Shown here piece after piece: positions 1 through 8,585 of a stretch of DNA of 32,259 nt (position 1 is the first letter of the stretch; each line of letters opens with the position of its first letter). A model generated the notes under the pieces. The model saw only the letters and a program-made list of their open reading frames with translations. It had not been told where the DNA came from and ran no database searches. The position numbers were made by a program, and so were the translations under genes. This DNA comes from Sneathiella sp. (GTDB taxonomy: Bacteria; Pseudomonadota; Alphaproteobacteria; Sneathiellales; Sneathiellaceae): contig JAIOYL010000019.1 of the NCBI GenBank assembly GCA_021741195.1, positions 1 through 32,259 of the forward strand. The letters run 5' to 3'.

Positions 1-1133
1 AATCTCACTGATTCCGCAGCGCCGTTCACGTCAATCTCCGCCCGGGAAGGTGGGCCCGAAAGCGCCGTATCCACCTTCTCCGCCAGGCGCGCCGGTGTCA
101 AACCTTCTTCATCGGCTATCTGTAACACACCTTTTTCGGCTAGTAGTCTCGCCCTGAGGGTCTGCTCGGTCTCGAGGCCACCGGCATAGGGCACGATGAC
201 TGCCCGGCATTTCGCATGGAGAACTTCCATAACCGTATTATAGCCGCCCTGGCTGATGGAAAGCGCACAGTTCATCAGCAATGTCGTGAAATCTGCCCTC
301 GCCCGCTCAATAATAACACCCGCCGGAGCAAGCGCGGAAAGCTCCTCGAATTTCTCGGCCTCTACCGTCGCGCCCACCATCATACGCCATGTCCGGTCTT
401 GGGCGCCGGTAAGTTCGCGCGCCTGCATTGCGGTCTTGAGAAGGTTGGTTCCGACCGCTCCACCGCCGCTGGAAACGATAACTTCTCCGGCACCGGGCGC
501 ACCGGTTCCACCCTTGACGCCGCTGTGATCGACAACATAGCCGGTATAGCAGATCCTGTCCGCAATACGCGCCGTATGAGGAAAAGTCTTGCCCAGCGAG
601 ATCAGCTCCGGATCACCATGCACCATGACATGATCGAAATATCTCTCGACCAGTTCCAGCATCTCGTCATTGCGGCCGGGCTTTGTCTGCGCCACCAGAA
701 TATCGCGCACAGAGGAGATAATCAGCGGTGGCTTTGCCGCCGCCCTGGCCGCGTCGAGTAATGGCAGGAGCTCGAAGCGCATCTGTCGGCGGCCAAACGG
801 AAACAGTTCCGTGATCAGGATATCCGGCTGGTAATCTTTATAGATATCAAGAAGGCGCTCCGCCCGCATCGCCCGCCACCCCTCGTCGATCTGCTGCCCG
901 TCTTCATCGACAAGTACCTTGAAATAGAGATCGGTCGCGCGGGTCGCAGGCAGCTGGATCAGCGTCGCACCACCGAGATCGACCTCAATCTCGTGACCGC
1001 CGGAGACAACCGTGACATCAAATCCCGCCCGCATCATGTTGCGCGCCAGTGTCGCCGTCCTTTTCAGATGCCCGATCCCGAGCAGATGCTGGACATAGAA
1101 CAGGATTTTGACGGGAGGAACTAGAATGGTCAT
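1..1133 (-). CDS. Predicted glycosyltransferase, COG4671-like (3' end cut by window)
   Basis: Reading the minus strand from the ATG at 1133 gives an uninterrupted frame to the left edge, about 377 codons, with no stop, so the C-terminus lies outside the window. The N-terminus (MTILVPPVKILFYVQHLLGI, then GHLKRTATLARNM) resembles the start of MurG/UGT-type GT-B glycosyltransferases, which act on nucleotide-sugar donors. A central GEVIVSSGGGAVG segment and a later SISQGGYNTVMEVL segment, followed by an IVPYAGGLETEQ stretch, match the donor-binding C-terminal half of the family (glycosyltransferase 28 C-terminal fold, as in COG4671 proteins). It is the last visible gene of the operon and its ATG overlaps the upstream phosphatase stop by 4 bp (ATGA), so translation is probably coupled. 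The sugar and acceptor are unknown. Family assignment is by motif recall, not by search. Confidence 0.75.
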   Translation of the reverse strand, partial: MTILVPPVKILFYVQHLLGIGHLKRTATLARNMMRAGFDVTVVSGGHEIEVDLGGATLIQLPATRATDLYFKVLVDEDGQQIDEGWRAMRAERLLDIYKDYQPDILITELFPFGRRQMRFELLPLLDAARAAAKPPLIISSVRDILVAQTKPGRNDEMLELVERYFDHVMVHGDPELISLGKTFPHTARIADRICYTGYVVDHSGVKGGTGAPGAGEVIVSSGGGAVGTNLLKTAMQARELTGAQDRTWRMMVGATVEAEKFEELSALAPAGVIIERARADFTTLLMNCALSISQGGYNTVMEVLHAKCRAVIVPYAGGLETEQTLRARLLAEKGVLQIADEEGLTPARLAEKVDTALSGPPSRAEIDVNGAAESVR

Positions 1134-1711
1134 GTTTTCTCCATGGCTATATTGATGCGGAGCGGGCGGAGATCGCCCTCCGGGGTCACCTCGAAGAGAT
1201 GTCCGGTGGCCCAATCGAAGCTGACCGGCGCCTTGTCTGTCATGTCCCAGTCATAGGCGAGGGATTTAAGCGCGCGGATCACTCCCTTATGGGTTACCGC
1301 AATGGTATCGCGCCTGAGGCTGGCAAGCCAGGGTTTGAGCCGCGCAACGACATCCGCCGGACTTTCGCCGCCGGGCGGCGTCATCAAAATCCCGCGCGCC
1401 TCATTATACCTGAAATCATCGCCATATTTTTCGAGGAGCCCCGGCAGTGTCTCCCCCTCCCAGTCACCCCAGCTCATCTCGATCAGCGCCGGTTCAATTT
1501 TGAGGGAAGTCACGCCAAGAAGTTCCGCAGTTTCACGAGTGCGGTTGAGCGGGCTTGCCGTCCAGTCGAACCCTGAAAATTCCGTCGGGACGCACCGGCC
1601 CGCAAGCTCGGCGCGGCCTTCGGGGCTGAGCGGGATATCCGTTCGCCCCTGAATTCTCTTCTGCAAATTCCAGTCGGTTTTTCCATGCCGTATGGCGAGC
1701 AAGCGGACCAT
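1130..1711 (-). CDS. Histidine phosphatase family protein (phosphoglycerate mutase-like)
   Basis: A 193-residue protein of the branch-1 histidine phosphatase superfamily. The N-terminal RHGKTDWN motif holds the phospho-accepting His with its Arg, and IAVTHKGVIRAL near residue 140 supplies the second catalytic His. MSWGDWEGE in between is the usual acidic region. The length fits small cobalamin- or sugar-phosphate phosphatases. A TTG lies immediately before the ATG at 1711; I chose the ATG because it gives a TGATG junction with the stop of the upstream glycosyltransferase (stop 1713-1711). It is embedded between glycosyltransferases in a tightly overlapping operon, so a substrate tied to glycan synthesis, such as a sugar phosphate, is plausible but unproven. 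The exact substrate cannot be read from sequence. Confidence 0.85.
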   Translation of the reverse strand: MVRLLAIRHGKTDWNLQKRIQGRTDIPLSPEGRAELAGRCVPTEFSGFDWTASPLNRTRETAELLGVTSLKIEPALIEMSWGDWEGETLPGLLEKYGDDFRYNEARGILMTPPGGESPADVVARLKPWLASLRRDTIAVTHKGVIRALKSLAYDWDMTDKAPVSFDWATGHLFEVTPEGDLRPLRINIAMEKT

Positions 1712-2838
1712 CAAAGCGCCGCTCCGATATGTTCTTTCAGGAGCGCCGCCGCTGTCGCCAGATCATGCGCCGCCATCACATAGTCGCGCGCGGCGGCGCC
1801 CATCCGCTTCCGCTCTTCCGGATTTTGGAGCAAATTCCCGATTGCCGCCGCAAACGCCGCCTTATCACCCTCCGGCGTCAGAATGCCGGTCACCCCATCT
1901 TTGACGACATCGGGAACCCCCCGGATATTTCCGGCGACCACCGGCAACCCGCAGGCCTGTGCTTCCAGAAACGCCATGCCGTAGGCCTCACCATGGGCGG
2001 GCCAGACATAAAGATCGGCAAACCCATAGAAGGCAGGGAGCTGTTCCGCGGGCCGCGGACCGAGATACGCGACCTGCGCACCCTGCGGCGCCAGTGCCTG
2101 CTCGACGCGGGCGCGCTGGTCGCCCTCGCCGACCACCAGCAACTGCCAGTCACCGCCCTTTAATCGGCGTAAAGACTCTCCCAACTGCTCGTAGGAAATC
2201 ATCTTGTCGCCGGAGCGCATCATGGCGACGGCCAGCAGGTTCGTCATACCCGTTTTTCCGCCTGCTTTAACAATTTCTGTTTCGACATCGACGGGCACCG
2301 CCGCCTGCAGGAAGCCCTCGATATCGAGAAAGGGCGGCAGGAATACCAGTCTTTCCGGTTGGCTGACCAACGGCCTCAGGCAGGCGCCGTCGAGCGCCGT
2401 CATATGAAAAACGAGGCGCGCAGAGGCGATCCCGCTAGCGGCGGCGTCATATCCCAACTGCCACAGCCCCGACGCCCGTTTCGGCGCATGGCTTGCCTCC
2501 GCAACGAAATAGGGAATATCGAGCGCGCGACAGACGGTCGGGCCGATCCAGTCCGGGGCCTTGTGATACAGATGATAGGTGAACCAGCCCTTTGGCGCAT
2601 CAACGGGATTTTCCCGCCATTTCGCAATCAGGTTATCTGCTTCCTCTTTGCCCTTCTCCGCAATTGATTTCTGCAATGCCGGATCGCCCCGGCCATCGAA
2701 ACTGCGCAGACTGGAGGTCAGCTCCGGCTCGAACCCGGCAAGTTCCAGCGCCTGCCAGAGCAGACGGCCCATGCGTCGGTCGCCGGAGGGAACAGGATGA
2801 TCCGGCGATTTCATGGGCGCGTAAAAGGCCAGCTTCAT
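1711..2838 (-). CDS. Glycosyltransferase family 4 (GT-B) protein
   Basis: A 375-residue protein with the GT4 architecture. The N-terminal Rossmann half begins MKLAFYAPMKSPDHPVPSGD, as in glycosyltransferases with a glycine-rich acceptor loop. The C-terminal half carries LLVVGEGDQRARVEQ (start of the donor-binding domain, about residue 233) and the EAYGMAFLEAQACGLPVVAG segment containing the E-x7-E signature (about residue 285-300), then GVPDVVKDGVTGIL. Such retaining enzymes move sugars from NDP donors onto glycan or lipid acceptors at the cytoplasmic face. Its ATG overlaps the stop of the upstream GT4 gene by 4 bp (ATGA), and its own stop overlaps the phosphatase start. The specific linkage made is unknown. 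Confidence 0.88.
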   Translation of the reverse strand: MKLAFYAPMKSPDHPVPSGDRRMGRLLWQALELAGFEPELTSSLRSFDGRGDPALQKSIAEKGKEEADNLIAKWRENPVDAPKGWFTYHLYHKAPDWIGPTVCRALDIPYFVAEASHAPKRASGLWQLGYDAAASGIASARLVFHMTALDGACLRPLVSQPERLVFLPPFLDIEGFLQAAVPVDVETEIVKAGGKTGMTNLLAVAMMRSGDKMISYEQLGESLRRLKGGDWQLLVVGEGDQRARVEQALAPQGAQVAYLGPRPAEQLPAFYGFADLYVWPAHGEAYGMAFLEAQACGLPVVAGNIRGVPDVVKDGVTGILTPEGDKAAFAAAIGNLLQNPEERKRMGAAARDYVMAAHDLATAAALLKEHIGAAL

Positions 2839-4109
2839 GGCAAGGTTCCGGTTTTTTTTGTTCCGGTATTGGCGCTGAATTTATCCGCCAGCCTGCCGAT
2901 CCAGGCCTCCGCGTCGAAAAGATCACGAAGCCGCCGGTTGCCACCCTCTGCAAGGCGCTCGCGCAAGGCGGGATCCTCGCAAAGGCTCAGCAAGGCAGCC
3001 CGCATCGCCTCAGGATCGCGTTCCGGCACAAGAAATCCGGTCTCCCCGTTGATAACCAGCTCGGGAATTGCCGAAACATTGGTGGCTGCGACGGCGAGTT
3101 TCTGGCTTTGCGCCTCCATCAGGACATTGGGCAGGCCATCGCGGTCACCATCATCGGCGATCCGGCTTGCGAGCACGAATATGTCCGCCGACTGCAGCGC
3201 CGCCAGCACGCCGCTTTGCGGCAGGGCCCCGCGCCAATTGATCCGGCCCGCAATTCCAAGCTGGCTCGCCCGGGCTTTCAGGGTGTCCAGGAGCGGTCCA
3301 CCGCCGATATGGGTAAAGCTCCAGTTCAATGTCTCCGGCAACCCGGCGAGCGCCGCCAGCAGATTGTCATAACCTTTCTTGGCGACCGCGCGGCCGACCG
3401 ACACAAGCTGTACCGGGTTCGACGGATCACTCCCGTCCCGGTCGTGGCGGCGGATTGCAAATTCTGGAAACCGGGCAAGATCGAGGCCGTGATACATAAG
3501 CTCGACTTTTGACGGATCCGCCGCAAGGCTCCCCAGATAGTCGGCGTTTAACGACGTGCAGGTGACAAGCCAGCGAAGCGCATCGAGTTTTTCCCTGAGC
3601 TCCCATTCCGGCGACGTCCAGATATCCTTGGCATGGGCGGAACAGCTCCAGGGCAGTCCGGTCATCAGGCTCGCATACCTGGCGACGGAGGCTGGCGTAT
3701 GCAGGAAATGCGCATAGATATGGCTGGCCCCCTCCGGCATCTCGACCGCCAGCACCAGCGCCTGCCCAAAGCGGCGTACACGGTTGGGCGTGAGGTCGCG
3801 CCTCAGATCCTTAAGCCAGATCTCTTTCGCTGCCCGGTAACCCGGAAGCCGCCGTGCGTACCGCCATGCGTGCAAAACCCGGAGCGGCTCCTGATACAGA
3901 TATTCCGGCAGGTAATTTACGGGAGCCACAATCTCATCATGGATTGGATGCGTTTTCTTGTCTGTGGGATGGCGCAGCGAGACAAGCGCAAGCCTGATCC
4001 CCCGCCGCTGCAATGATAACAGCTCCTGGGCGATGAAGGTTTCCGACAGTCGCGGATAGCCCTTGAGGACCACCACTACCACAGGATTTGTATCAGGCGA
4101 GACAGACAT
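2835..4109 (-). CDS. Glycosyltransferase family 4, WcaL-like, first gene of operon
   Basis: A 424-residue GT4 protein. KGYPRLSETFIAQEL near residues 16-30 is the typical beginning of colanic-acid-type (WcaL-like) glycosyltransferases, SAHAKDIW near 158 is the conserved central His motif of that group, and VQLVSVGRAVAKKGYDNLL starts the donor domain. DGDRDGLPNVLMEAQSQ contains the donor-binding E-x7-E region. It likely transfers a sugar from a nucleotide donor in capsule, lipopolysaccharide or glycolipid assembly. It is the first gene of the overlapping four-gene set. The start at 4109 lacks an obvious Shine-Dalgarno sequence, and a perfect TATAAT lies only 8 bp upstream on the same strand, so the message may be almost leaderless. 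Confidence 0.88.
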   Translation of the reverse strand: MSVSPDTNPVVVVVLKGYPRLSETFIAQELLSLQRRGIRLALVSLRHPTDKKTHPIHDEIVAPVNYLPEYLYQEPLRVLHAWRYARRLPGYRAAKEIWLKDLRRDLTPNRVRRFGQALVLAVEMPEGASHIYAHFLHTPASVARYASLMTGLPWSCSAHAKDIWTSPEWELREKLDALRWLVTCTSLNADYLGSLAADPSKVELMYHGLDLARFPEFAIRRHDRDGSDPSNPVQLVSVGRAVAKKGYDNLLAALAGLPETLNWSFTHIGGGPLLDTLKARASQLGIAGRINWRGALPQSGVLAALQSADIFVLASRIADDGDRDGLPNVLMEAQSQKLAVAATNVSAIPELVINGETGFLVPERDPEAMRAALLSLCEDPALRERLAEGGNRRLRDLFDAEAWIGRLADKFSANTGTKKTGTLP

Positions 4110-4117
4110 AGGGTTTT

Positions 4118-4123
4118 ATTATA
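4118..4123 (-). promoter_or_regulatory. Perfect -10 hexamer for the glycosyltransferase operon
   Basis: On the minus strand, TATAAT reads from 4123 to 4118. Transcription from it would begin near 4111, two bases before the ATG at 4109. No strong -35 hexamer is visible 16-18 bp upstream. The divergent gap to the ABC-type gene is only 186 bp and would have to hold promoters for both directions. Confidence 0.35.
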
Positions 4124-4295
4124 CTCACGGATTATAAACAGGATACTTGTTAAGGGCTGAACCGGTAAATATCAACAGGCAAAGAACCGCCGAGGACACG
4201 CTTCTGCGTCGCGTTCACAATTTCCTTCTTGCGGCGGGGGATGGAACTGTGAAAAACTACGCCGTCCTTGACCCCTTGTATCCTGCGAGGCGTAT

Positions 4296-6974
4296 ATGGA
4301 AGTGAGCAGGCCGCGTTTAATGGAACATAACATTTACAAGTACATTCTGCGTTACAGTATGAAACAGCAGATTATACTTACCGTTTTGTCCATAGCCTCC
4401 TTCCCGTTTCTCTATTACTTCCTCACCCTGCCGAAAGTGATCATCAACCAGGCAATCCAGGCGAACGATATTGCTTTTCCGGTTGAGTATGTCGGGTTTG
4501 AGTTTGACCAGAATGAATTTCTGTATCTGACCGTCGGGATTTTTCTCGTGATGGTGATCGTCAATCAGGCGTTCAAATATATTATCAATGTCTATCAGGG
4601 AATTTCCGGCGAACAGATGCTGCGCCGGCTCCGGTACGATCTTTACGGGCGCATCCTGCGGTTCCCCATGCCAACGTTCAAGAAGAAGAGCCCAGGCGAG
4701 ATCATTCCAATGATCACCGCCGAAGTCGAGCCATTGGGCGGGTTCATCGGCGAAGCATTCGCCGTACCTATTTTCCAGGGCGGATATCTGCTGGTTATTG
4801 TCGGCTTTCTGGTTGTTCAGAACTGGGCGATGGCAGTGGCGGCAATCGCACTTTACCCCCTTCAGGCTTATTTTATCCCGAAACTGCAAAAGCAGGTGAA
4901 CCTGCTGGGCAAGGCGCGGGTGCGGCTGGTACGCACACTATCGGATCATCTTGGCGAAGCCGTCAGTGGTGTCGAGGAAGTCCATGCCCATGACGGCTCC
5001 AACTATATGCGCGCGCAATTCTCCCGCCTGCTGGATGAGATTTACACCGTCCGCTACCGCATTTACCTGTTGAAATTCGTCATCAAGTTCCTGAACAACT
5101 TCATCCAGCAGCTCGGGCCGTTTTTTTTCTACGCAATCGGCGGCACCATGGTCATCAACGGCACGCTTGAGGTTGGTACACTTGTTGCCGCTATCGGGGC
5201 GCATAAGGAAATGGCTGCCCCCTGGAAGGAATTGCTGGCCTATTATCAGCGCCGCGAGGATGCCCGCATCAAATACGAACAGGTCGTCGAGCAGTTCGAT
5301 CCGGCGGGAATGCGCGACGAGAGTAATCAGCTGACAGAGCCCGAAGAGCTACCCCATCTCACCGGGGAAATGGTCGCCAGCAATATTGAGCTCGCCGATG
5401 ATACGGGAACGAAATTGCTGGAAGGGTTGACGGCCCGCTTCAAGCTCAACGAGCGGGTCGCGATTATCGGCCCCGCCGGATCGGGGCGTGAGGCCCTGAC
5501 CCATGTTCTTTCACGGCTCATAGATCCCGATCAGGGACGATTGACCGCTGGTGGCCTCGATTTGATATCAGCGCCCGAAGCCATTGTCGGCAGGCGGCTC
5601 GCTTATGTCGGGCAGCATGGCTATGTCTTTAATTCGACGCTCGGCGACAACCTCTTTTTCGGCCTGAAACACCGGCCCCTGCATGAGAAAAAGTATGAGG
5701 GCGAGGAAGAAACACGGCGGCAAACCTATATAAAGAATGCGGAACTTACCGGAAATACACCAGACGATGTCGACGCCGACTGGTTCGACTATGACCTGGC
5801 TGGCGTCACTGACGCGGAAGGCCTCAAAGCCCGCGCCCTGACTGTCCTTGAGATGGTCGATTTGAGCGACGATGTTTACCGGCTCGGCCTCCGCAGCACC
5901 ATCGATCCGCGTCAGGCACCGGAAACGGCGGAACTCATCCTGTCGGCGCGGCGCCGGTTTTTCGAAAAAATCGAAGCGGATCCAAGTCTCAAGAACATGC
6001 TCGAGGCCTTCGAGCAGGATCGCTATAACACCAATGCGACGGTTGCTGAAAACCTGCTGTTCGGCACCCCGGTCGGCGATGATTTCGACCTCGACCGCAT
6101 GGCCGAAAACCGCTACGTCCAGAAAATCATCGAGGAAGCCGGATTGACGGAAACCTTCCTTCAGATGGGCTATCAGGTCGCCACCCTGATGATCGAACTC
6201 TTTGCCGGTCTGCCGCCGGATCATGAGTTTTTCCAGCTTTACGGTTTTATTTCTTCGGACGACCTGCCGGAATACCAGGCGATGATCAGCCGGATCGACT
6301 GGGATCATCTGGACCAGTTGAAGGAGGAGGACCGGCTGCGTTTCATGTCGCTCCCGTTCAAGGTTATCCCGTCCAGGCATCGTCTCGGTGTTCTGACCGA
6401 TGACATCCAGGAAAAGGTGGTTCTGGCCCGACAAAAATTTGCCGCCGAACTGCCGCCCCATCTCAAAGACAGCGTTGCTTTCTTCGATGCGGACGCCTAT
6501 AACGCGGCGACGAACCTGCAGGACAATATCCTGTTCGGCAAGATCGCCTTTGGTTACGCGCAGGCCGCGGAGAAAATCGGCGCGGTCCTTGGGACCGTCG
6601 TCGAGGAGATGAGCTTGCGAAACACCATCATCGCCGTCGGCCTCAATTTCAAGGTCGGAACGGCCGGAGCGCGCCTCAGCGCCAATCAGCGCCAGAAACT
6701 CTGCATCGCCCGGGCCATCATCAAGAACCCGGATGTGTTGATCCTGAACCAGGCGACTTCCTCTCTCGATGCGGTCACACAAGCCCGCCTGATGGAGAAT
6801 ATTCTTAATGAATTCAAAGGCAAGGGGCTGATCTGGTCTATCGATCACGCCGACAAGACGGCAGGATTTGATCATGTTCTGATATTGAGGAGAGGCAGAC
6901 TTGCAGAGTCGGGAAGCCCTGAAAAATTGGGCCAGGGAAGCGTTCTTTACAAGGATATGCTGACAGGTTCTTGA
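4296..6974 (+). CDS. ABC-type membrane protein with degenerate, expanded ATPase half
   Basis: An 892-residue fused ABC half-transporter-like protein. Residues 20-330 form an exporter-type membrane domain (hydrophobic spans near 24-44, 77-95, 155-195 and 260-300). The nucleotide-binding half begins near 355 and is abnormal. The Walker A equivalent at 392-399 reads GPAGSGRE, lacking the Lys and Ser/Thr. The signature at 794-800 is LSANQRQ instead of LSGGQ. Walker B at 814-825 is VLILNQATSSLD, with Asn and Gln where Asp and catalytic Glu are expected. A Gln (440) and His (851) fit the Q- and H-loops. About 300 extra residues lie between Q-loop and signature, with the post-Q-loop motif occurring three times (NLFFG 452, NLLFG 586, NILFG 744). 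It is cotranscribed with a cNMP-binding protein 34 bp downstream. ATP hydrolysis is doubtful; transport substrate unknown. Confidence 0.8.
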   Translation: MEVSRPRLMEHNIYKYILRYSMKQQIILTVLSIASFPFLYYFLTLPKVIINQAIQANDIAFPVEYVGFEFDQNEFLYLTVGIFLVMVIVNQAFKYIINVYQGISGEQMLRRLRYDLYGRILRFPMPTFKKKSPGEIIPMITAEVEPLGGFIGEAFAVPIFQGGYLLVIVGFLVVQNWAMAVAAIALYPLQAYFIPKLQKQVNLLGKARVRLVRTLSDHLGEAVSGVEEVHAHDGSNYMRAQFSRLLDEIYTVRYRIYLLKFVIKFLNNFIQQLGPFFFYAIGGTMVINGTLEVGTLVAAIGAHKEMAAPWKELLAYYQRREDARIKYEQVVEQFDPAGMRDESNQLTEPEELPHLTGEMVASNIELADDTGTKLLEGLTARFKLNERVAIIGPAGSGREALTHVLSRLIDPDQGRLTAGGLDLISAPEAIVGRRLAYVGQHGYVFNSTLGDNLFFGLKHRPLHEKKYEGEEETRRQTYIKNAELTGNTPDDVDADWFDYDLAGVTDAEGLKARALTVLEMVDLSDDVYRLGLRSTIDPRQAPETAELILSARRRFFEKIEADPSLKNMLEAFEQDRYNTNATVAENLLFGTPVGDDFDLDRMAENRYVQKIIEEAGLTETFLQMGYQVATLMIELFAGLPPDHEFFQLYGFISSDDLPEYQAMISRIDWDHLDQLKEEDRLRFMSLPFKVIPSRHRLGVLTDDIQEKVVLARQKFAAELPPHLKDSVAFFDADAYNAATNLQDNILFGKIAFGYAQAAEKIGAVLGTVVEEMSLRNTIIAVGLNFKVGTAGARLSANQRQKLCIARAIIKNPDVLILNQATSSLDAVTQARLMENILNEFKGKGLIWSIDHADKTAGFDHVLILRRGRLAESGSPEKLGQGSVLYKDMLTGS

Positions 6975-7008
6975 GCGCGAGGCCCGTGAAAATGAAGGGA
7001 GACAATCA

Positions 7009-7464
7009 GTGAGCTTGAAAGAAGAAGTTGAGATCCTTCGGCAGATACCCCTATTTGCAAAGATAGAGCCGTCGAAAATAAAGCTCCTCGCGTTCACATC
7101 CGAGCGCCTGACATTCCAGCCGGGTGACTTGCTGTGTAAGCAGGGGGATAACGGCGACGCGGCTTATTTTATCATGGCCGGCGAGGCAAGTGTAATTGTC
7201 GAAACGCCCTCGGGCCCGCTGACAGTGGCGACGCTTGGAAAGAATGATGTTGTGGGCGAAATTGCCATTCTGATAGATGTACCAAGAACGGCGACCATCG
7301 AGGCGGCGACGGAGCTTACTGCCCTCAAAATAACCAAGGATGTATTCTTCCGAATGGTGACGGAGTTCCCGGAAATGGCCGTTGAAATGATGCGGGTCCT
7401 GGCCGAGCGCCTGGTACGTACCACCGATGATCTTCAGAAAGCCAAGGAAAGCAATCGAAAGTGA
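7009..7464 (+). CDS. Stand-alone cyclic nucleotide-binding domain protein
   Basis: A 151-residue protein made of one CRP-type cNMP-binding beta-roll with no DNA-binding helix-turn-helix after it. LFAKIEPSKIKLLAF opens the domain, and VVGEIAILIDVPRTATIEA (about residues 84-102) matches the phosphate-binding cassette, with the Glu that contacts the ribose and the Arg that contacts the cyclic phosphate. The C-terminal helix ends at residue 151. The start is a GTG at 7009 preceded by GAAGGGA. It lies between the ABC-type gene and the dehydrogenase-like gene, whose GTG start overlaps its stop (GTGA). It probably senses cAMP, cGMP or a related ligand for the membrane protein next to it; that partnership is inferred from position. 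Confidence 0.85.
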   Translation: MSLKEEVEILRQIPLFAKIEPSKIKLLAFTSERLTFQPGDLLCKQGDNGDAAYFIMAGEASVIVETPSGPLTVATLGKNDVVGEIAILIDVPRTATIEAATELTALKITKDVFFRMVTEFPEMAVEMMRVLAERLVRTTDDLQKAKESNRK

Positions 7465-8585
7465 AAATAGGCATCCCCAGGGAAATCAAACCGCAAGAAG
7501 GCCGTGTCGCATTGTTGCCGCCGCAGGTTCACGATCTGGTACCCGCCGGTAACAGCCTTTTCGTGCAGTCCGGCGCAGGCGTCCTCTCCGGCGCGAGCAA
7601 CGCGGATTATATCGCCGCCGGCGCCTCCATCCTGCCGACTGCAAACGGCGTATATGAGACCGCCAAGCTCATCGTCAAGGTCAAGGAAATCCTGCCCGCC
7701 GAATTCGGCCTGCTCAAAAAGCATCATATCCTGCTGACCAATATACATTCCGCCAATGACCGCAAGCAGCTCGATCACCTGCTTGACGTGGGCCTGACCG
7801 CCCTTTCCGCCGAGGATACCCACCAGTTCGGCTCTCCCAACTGTGCCCTCGCGGGGGAAGTCGGCGCCTTTGAAGGCGTGCGTCTCAGCCTTGCGCCGCA
7901 TGGCGGAACGGGACGGCATTTCATGGCGCATTTCGGCGCGCCGCCCGCCAAGGCGATCATTCTCGGACTTGGCCATGTCGGACGCGGGGCGCTGCGCACC
8001 CTGTTGTCATTGGGCATTGATGTCGTCGGCCTCGATATCAACCCCGGCGCCCGCAAGCAGGCGATGCTTGACTGGCATAACAACCGTTTTACCGCAGGCC
8101 CGATTTCAGATCTGGAGATGCATCTGGCCGATGCGGACATGATCTTCAACTGCGTGATGTGGCCGAAACATCGCGACGATCATCTGATCAGCCGCGCGGA
8201 CCTCGCAAAACTGAAGCCGACCGCCATTATTGTCGATATCTCCTGCGACGAGGGCGGCGCGATCGAGACCAGTCATCCGACGAGCTGGCAGGACCCGGTC
8301 TATGTGGCGGAGGGGATCCGCCATTTCTGTGTCGATAATATTCCGGGCGCGGTGCCAGTCACGGCGGCAGCGGGCTATGCCACCGCGTTGCTGCCGCATA
8401 TCAAATCCATTGCCGAACATGGCGCGCTTGAAGCCTGCCGCCGAGATCCCTGGCTCGCGCGGGGACTGACCTGCGTGGGTGGCATTCTGACGCATGAAGA
8501 AGCTGCGCGGGTGCAAAAGCGGGAATTTACTCCAGCTGCGGAATTGCTGGAAAAACAAAGGAATGCGGAAAAGGCTGGCCGATGA
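7461..8585 (+). CDS. Alanine dehydrogenase / transhydrogenase-like NAD(P) oxidoreductase
   Basis: A 374-residue member of the AlaDH/PNT family, close to the usual 370 residues of alanine dehydrogenases. It opens with MKIGIPREIKPQEGRVALLP, the family N-terminal signature. Lys 73/75 (IVKVKEI), His 96 and Asp 263 (VDISCDEGG) fall where alanine dehydrogenases have their substrate-binding Lys, catalytic His and Asp. AIILGLGHVGRGAL at 165-178 is the dinucleotide-binding glycine loop. The central part (EDTHQFGSPNCALAGEVGA) departs from classic alanine dehydrogenase, so a related amino or keto acid, possibly as in saccharopine dehydrogenases, could be the substrate. It starts at a GTG overlapping the cNMP-binding gene, and its stop overlaps the permease gene by 4 bp. 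Confidence 0.75.
   Translation: MKIGIPREIKPQEGRVALLPPQVHDLVPAGNSLFVQSGAGVLSGASNADYIAAGASILPTANGVYETAKLIVKVKEILPAEFGLLKKHHILLTNIHSANDRKQLDHLLDVGLTALSAEDTHQFGSPNCALAGEVGAFEGVRLSLAPHGGTGRHFMAHFGAPPAKAIILGLGHVGRGALRTLLSLGIDVVGLDINPGARKQAMLDWHNNRFTAGPISDLEMHLADADMIFNCVMWPKHRDDHLISRADLAKLKPTAIIVDISCDEGGAIETSHPTSWQDPVYVAEGIRHFCVDNIPGAVPVTAAAGYATALLPHIKSIAEHGALEACRRDPWLARGLTCVGGILTHEEAARVQKREFTPAAELLEKQRNAEKAGR

Noticed and set aside
2592-3512. Plus-strand open frame of about 306 codons across the two GT4 genes
   Set aside because: It crosses the junction of two minus-strand genes with strong motifs and has low-complexity, Arg-rich composition.
4296-6974. Frameshift or pseudogene explanation for the degenerate ATPase
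   Set aside because: The frame is continuous over 892 codons and the changed motifs are substitutions at otherwise preserved positions, so decay by frameshift is not supported.
5568-7097. Long open frame on the minus strand, about 509 codons, opposite the ABC-type gene
   Set aside because: It is a mirror of the coding frame on the plus strand, has no recognisable domain and overlaps two well-supported genes.
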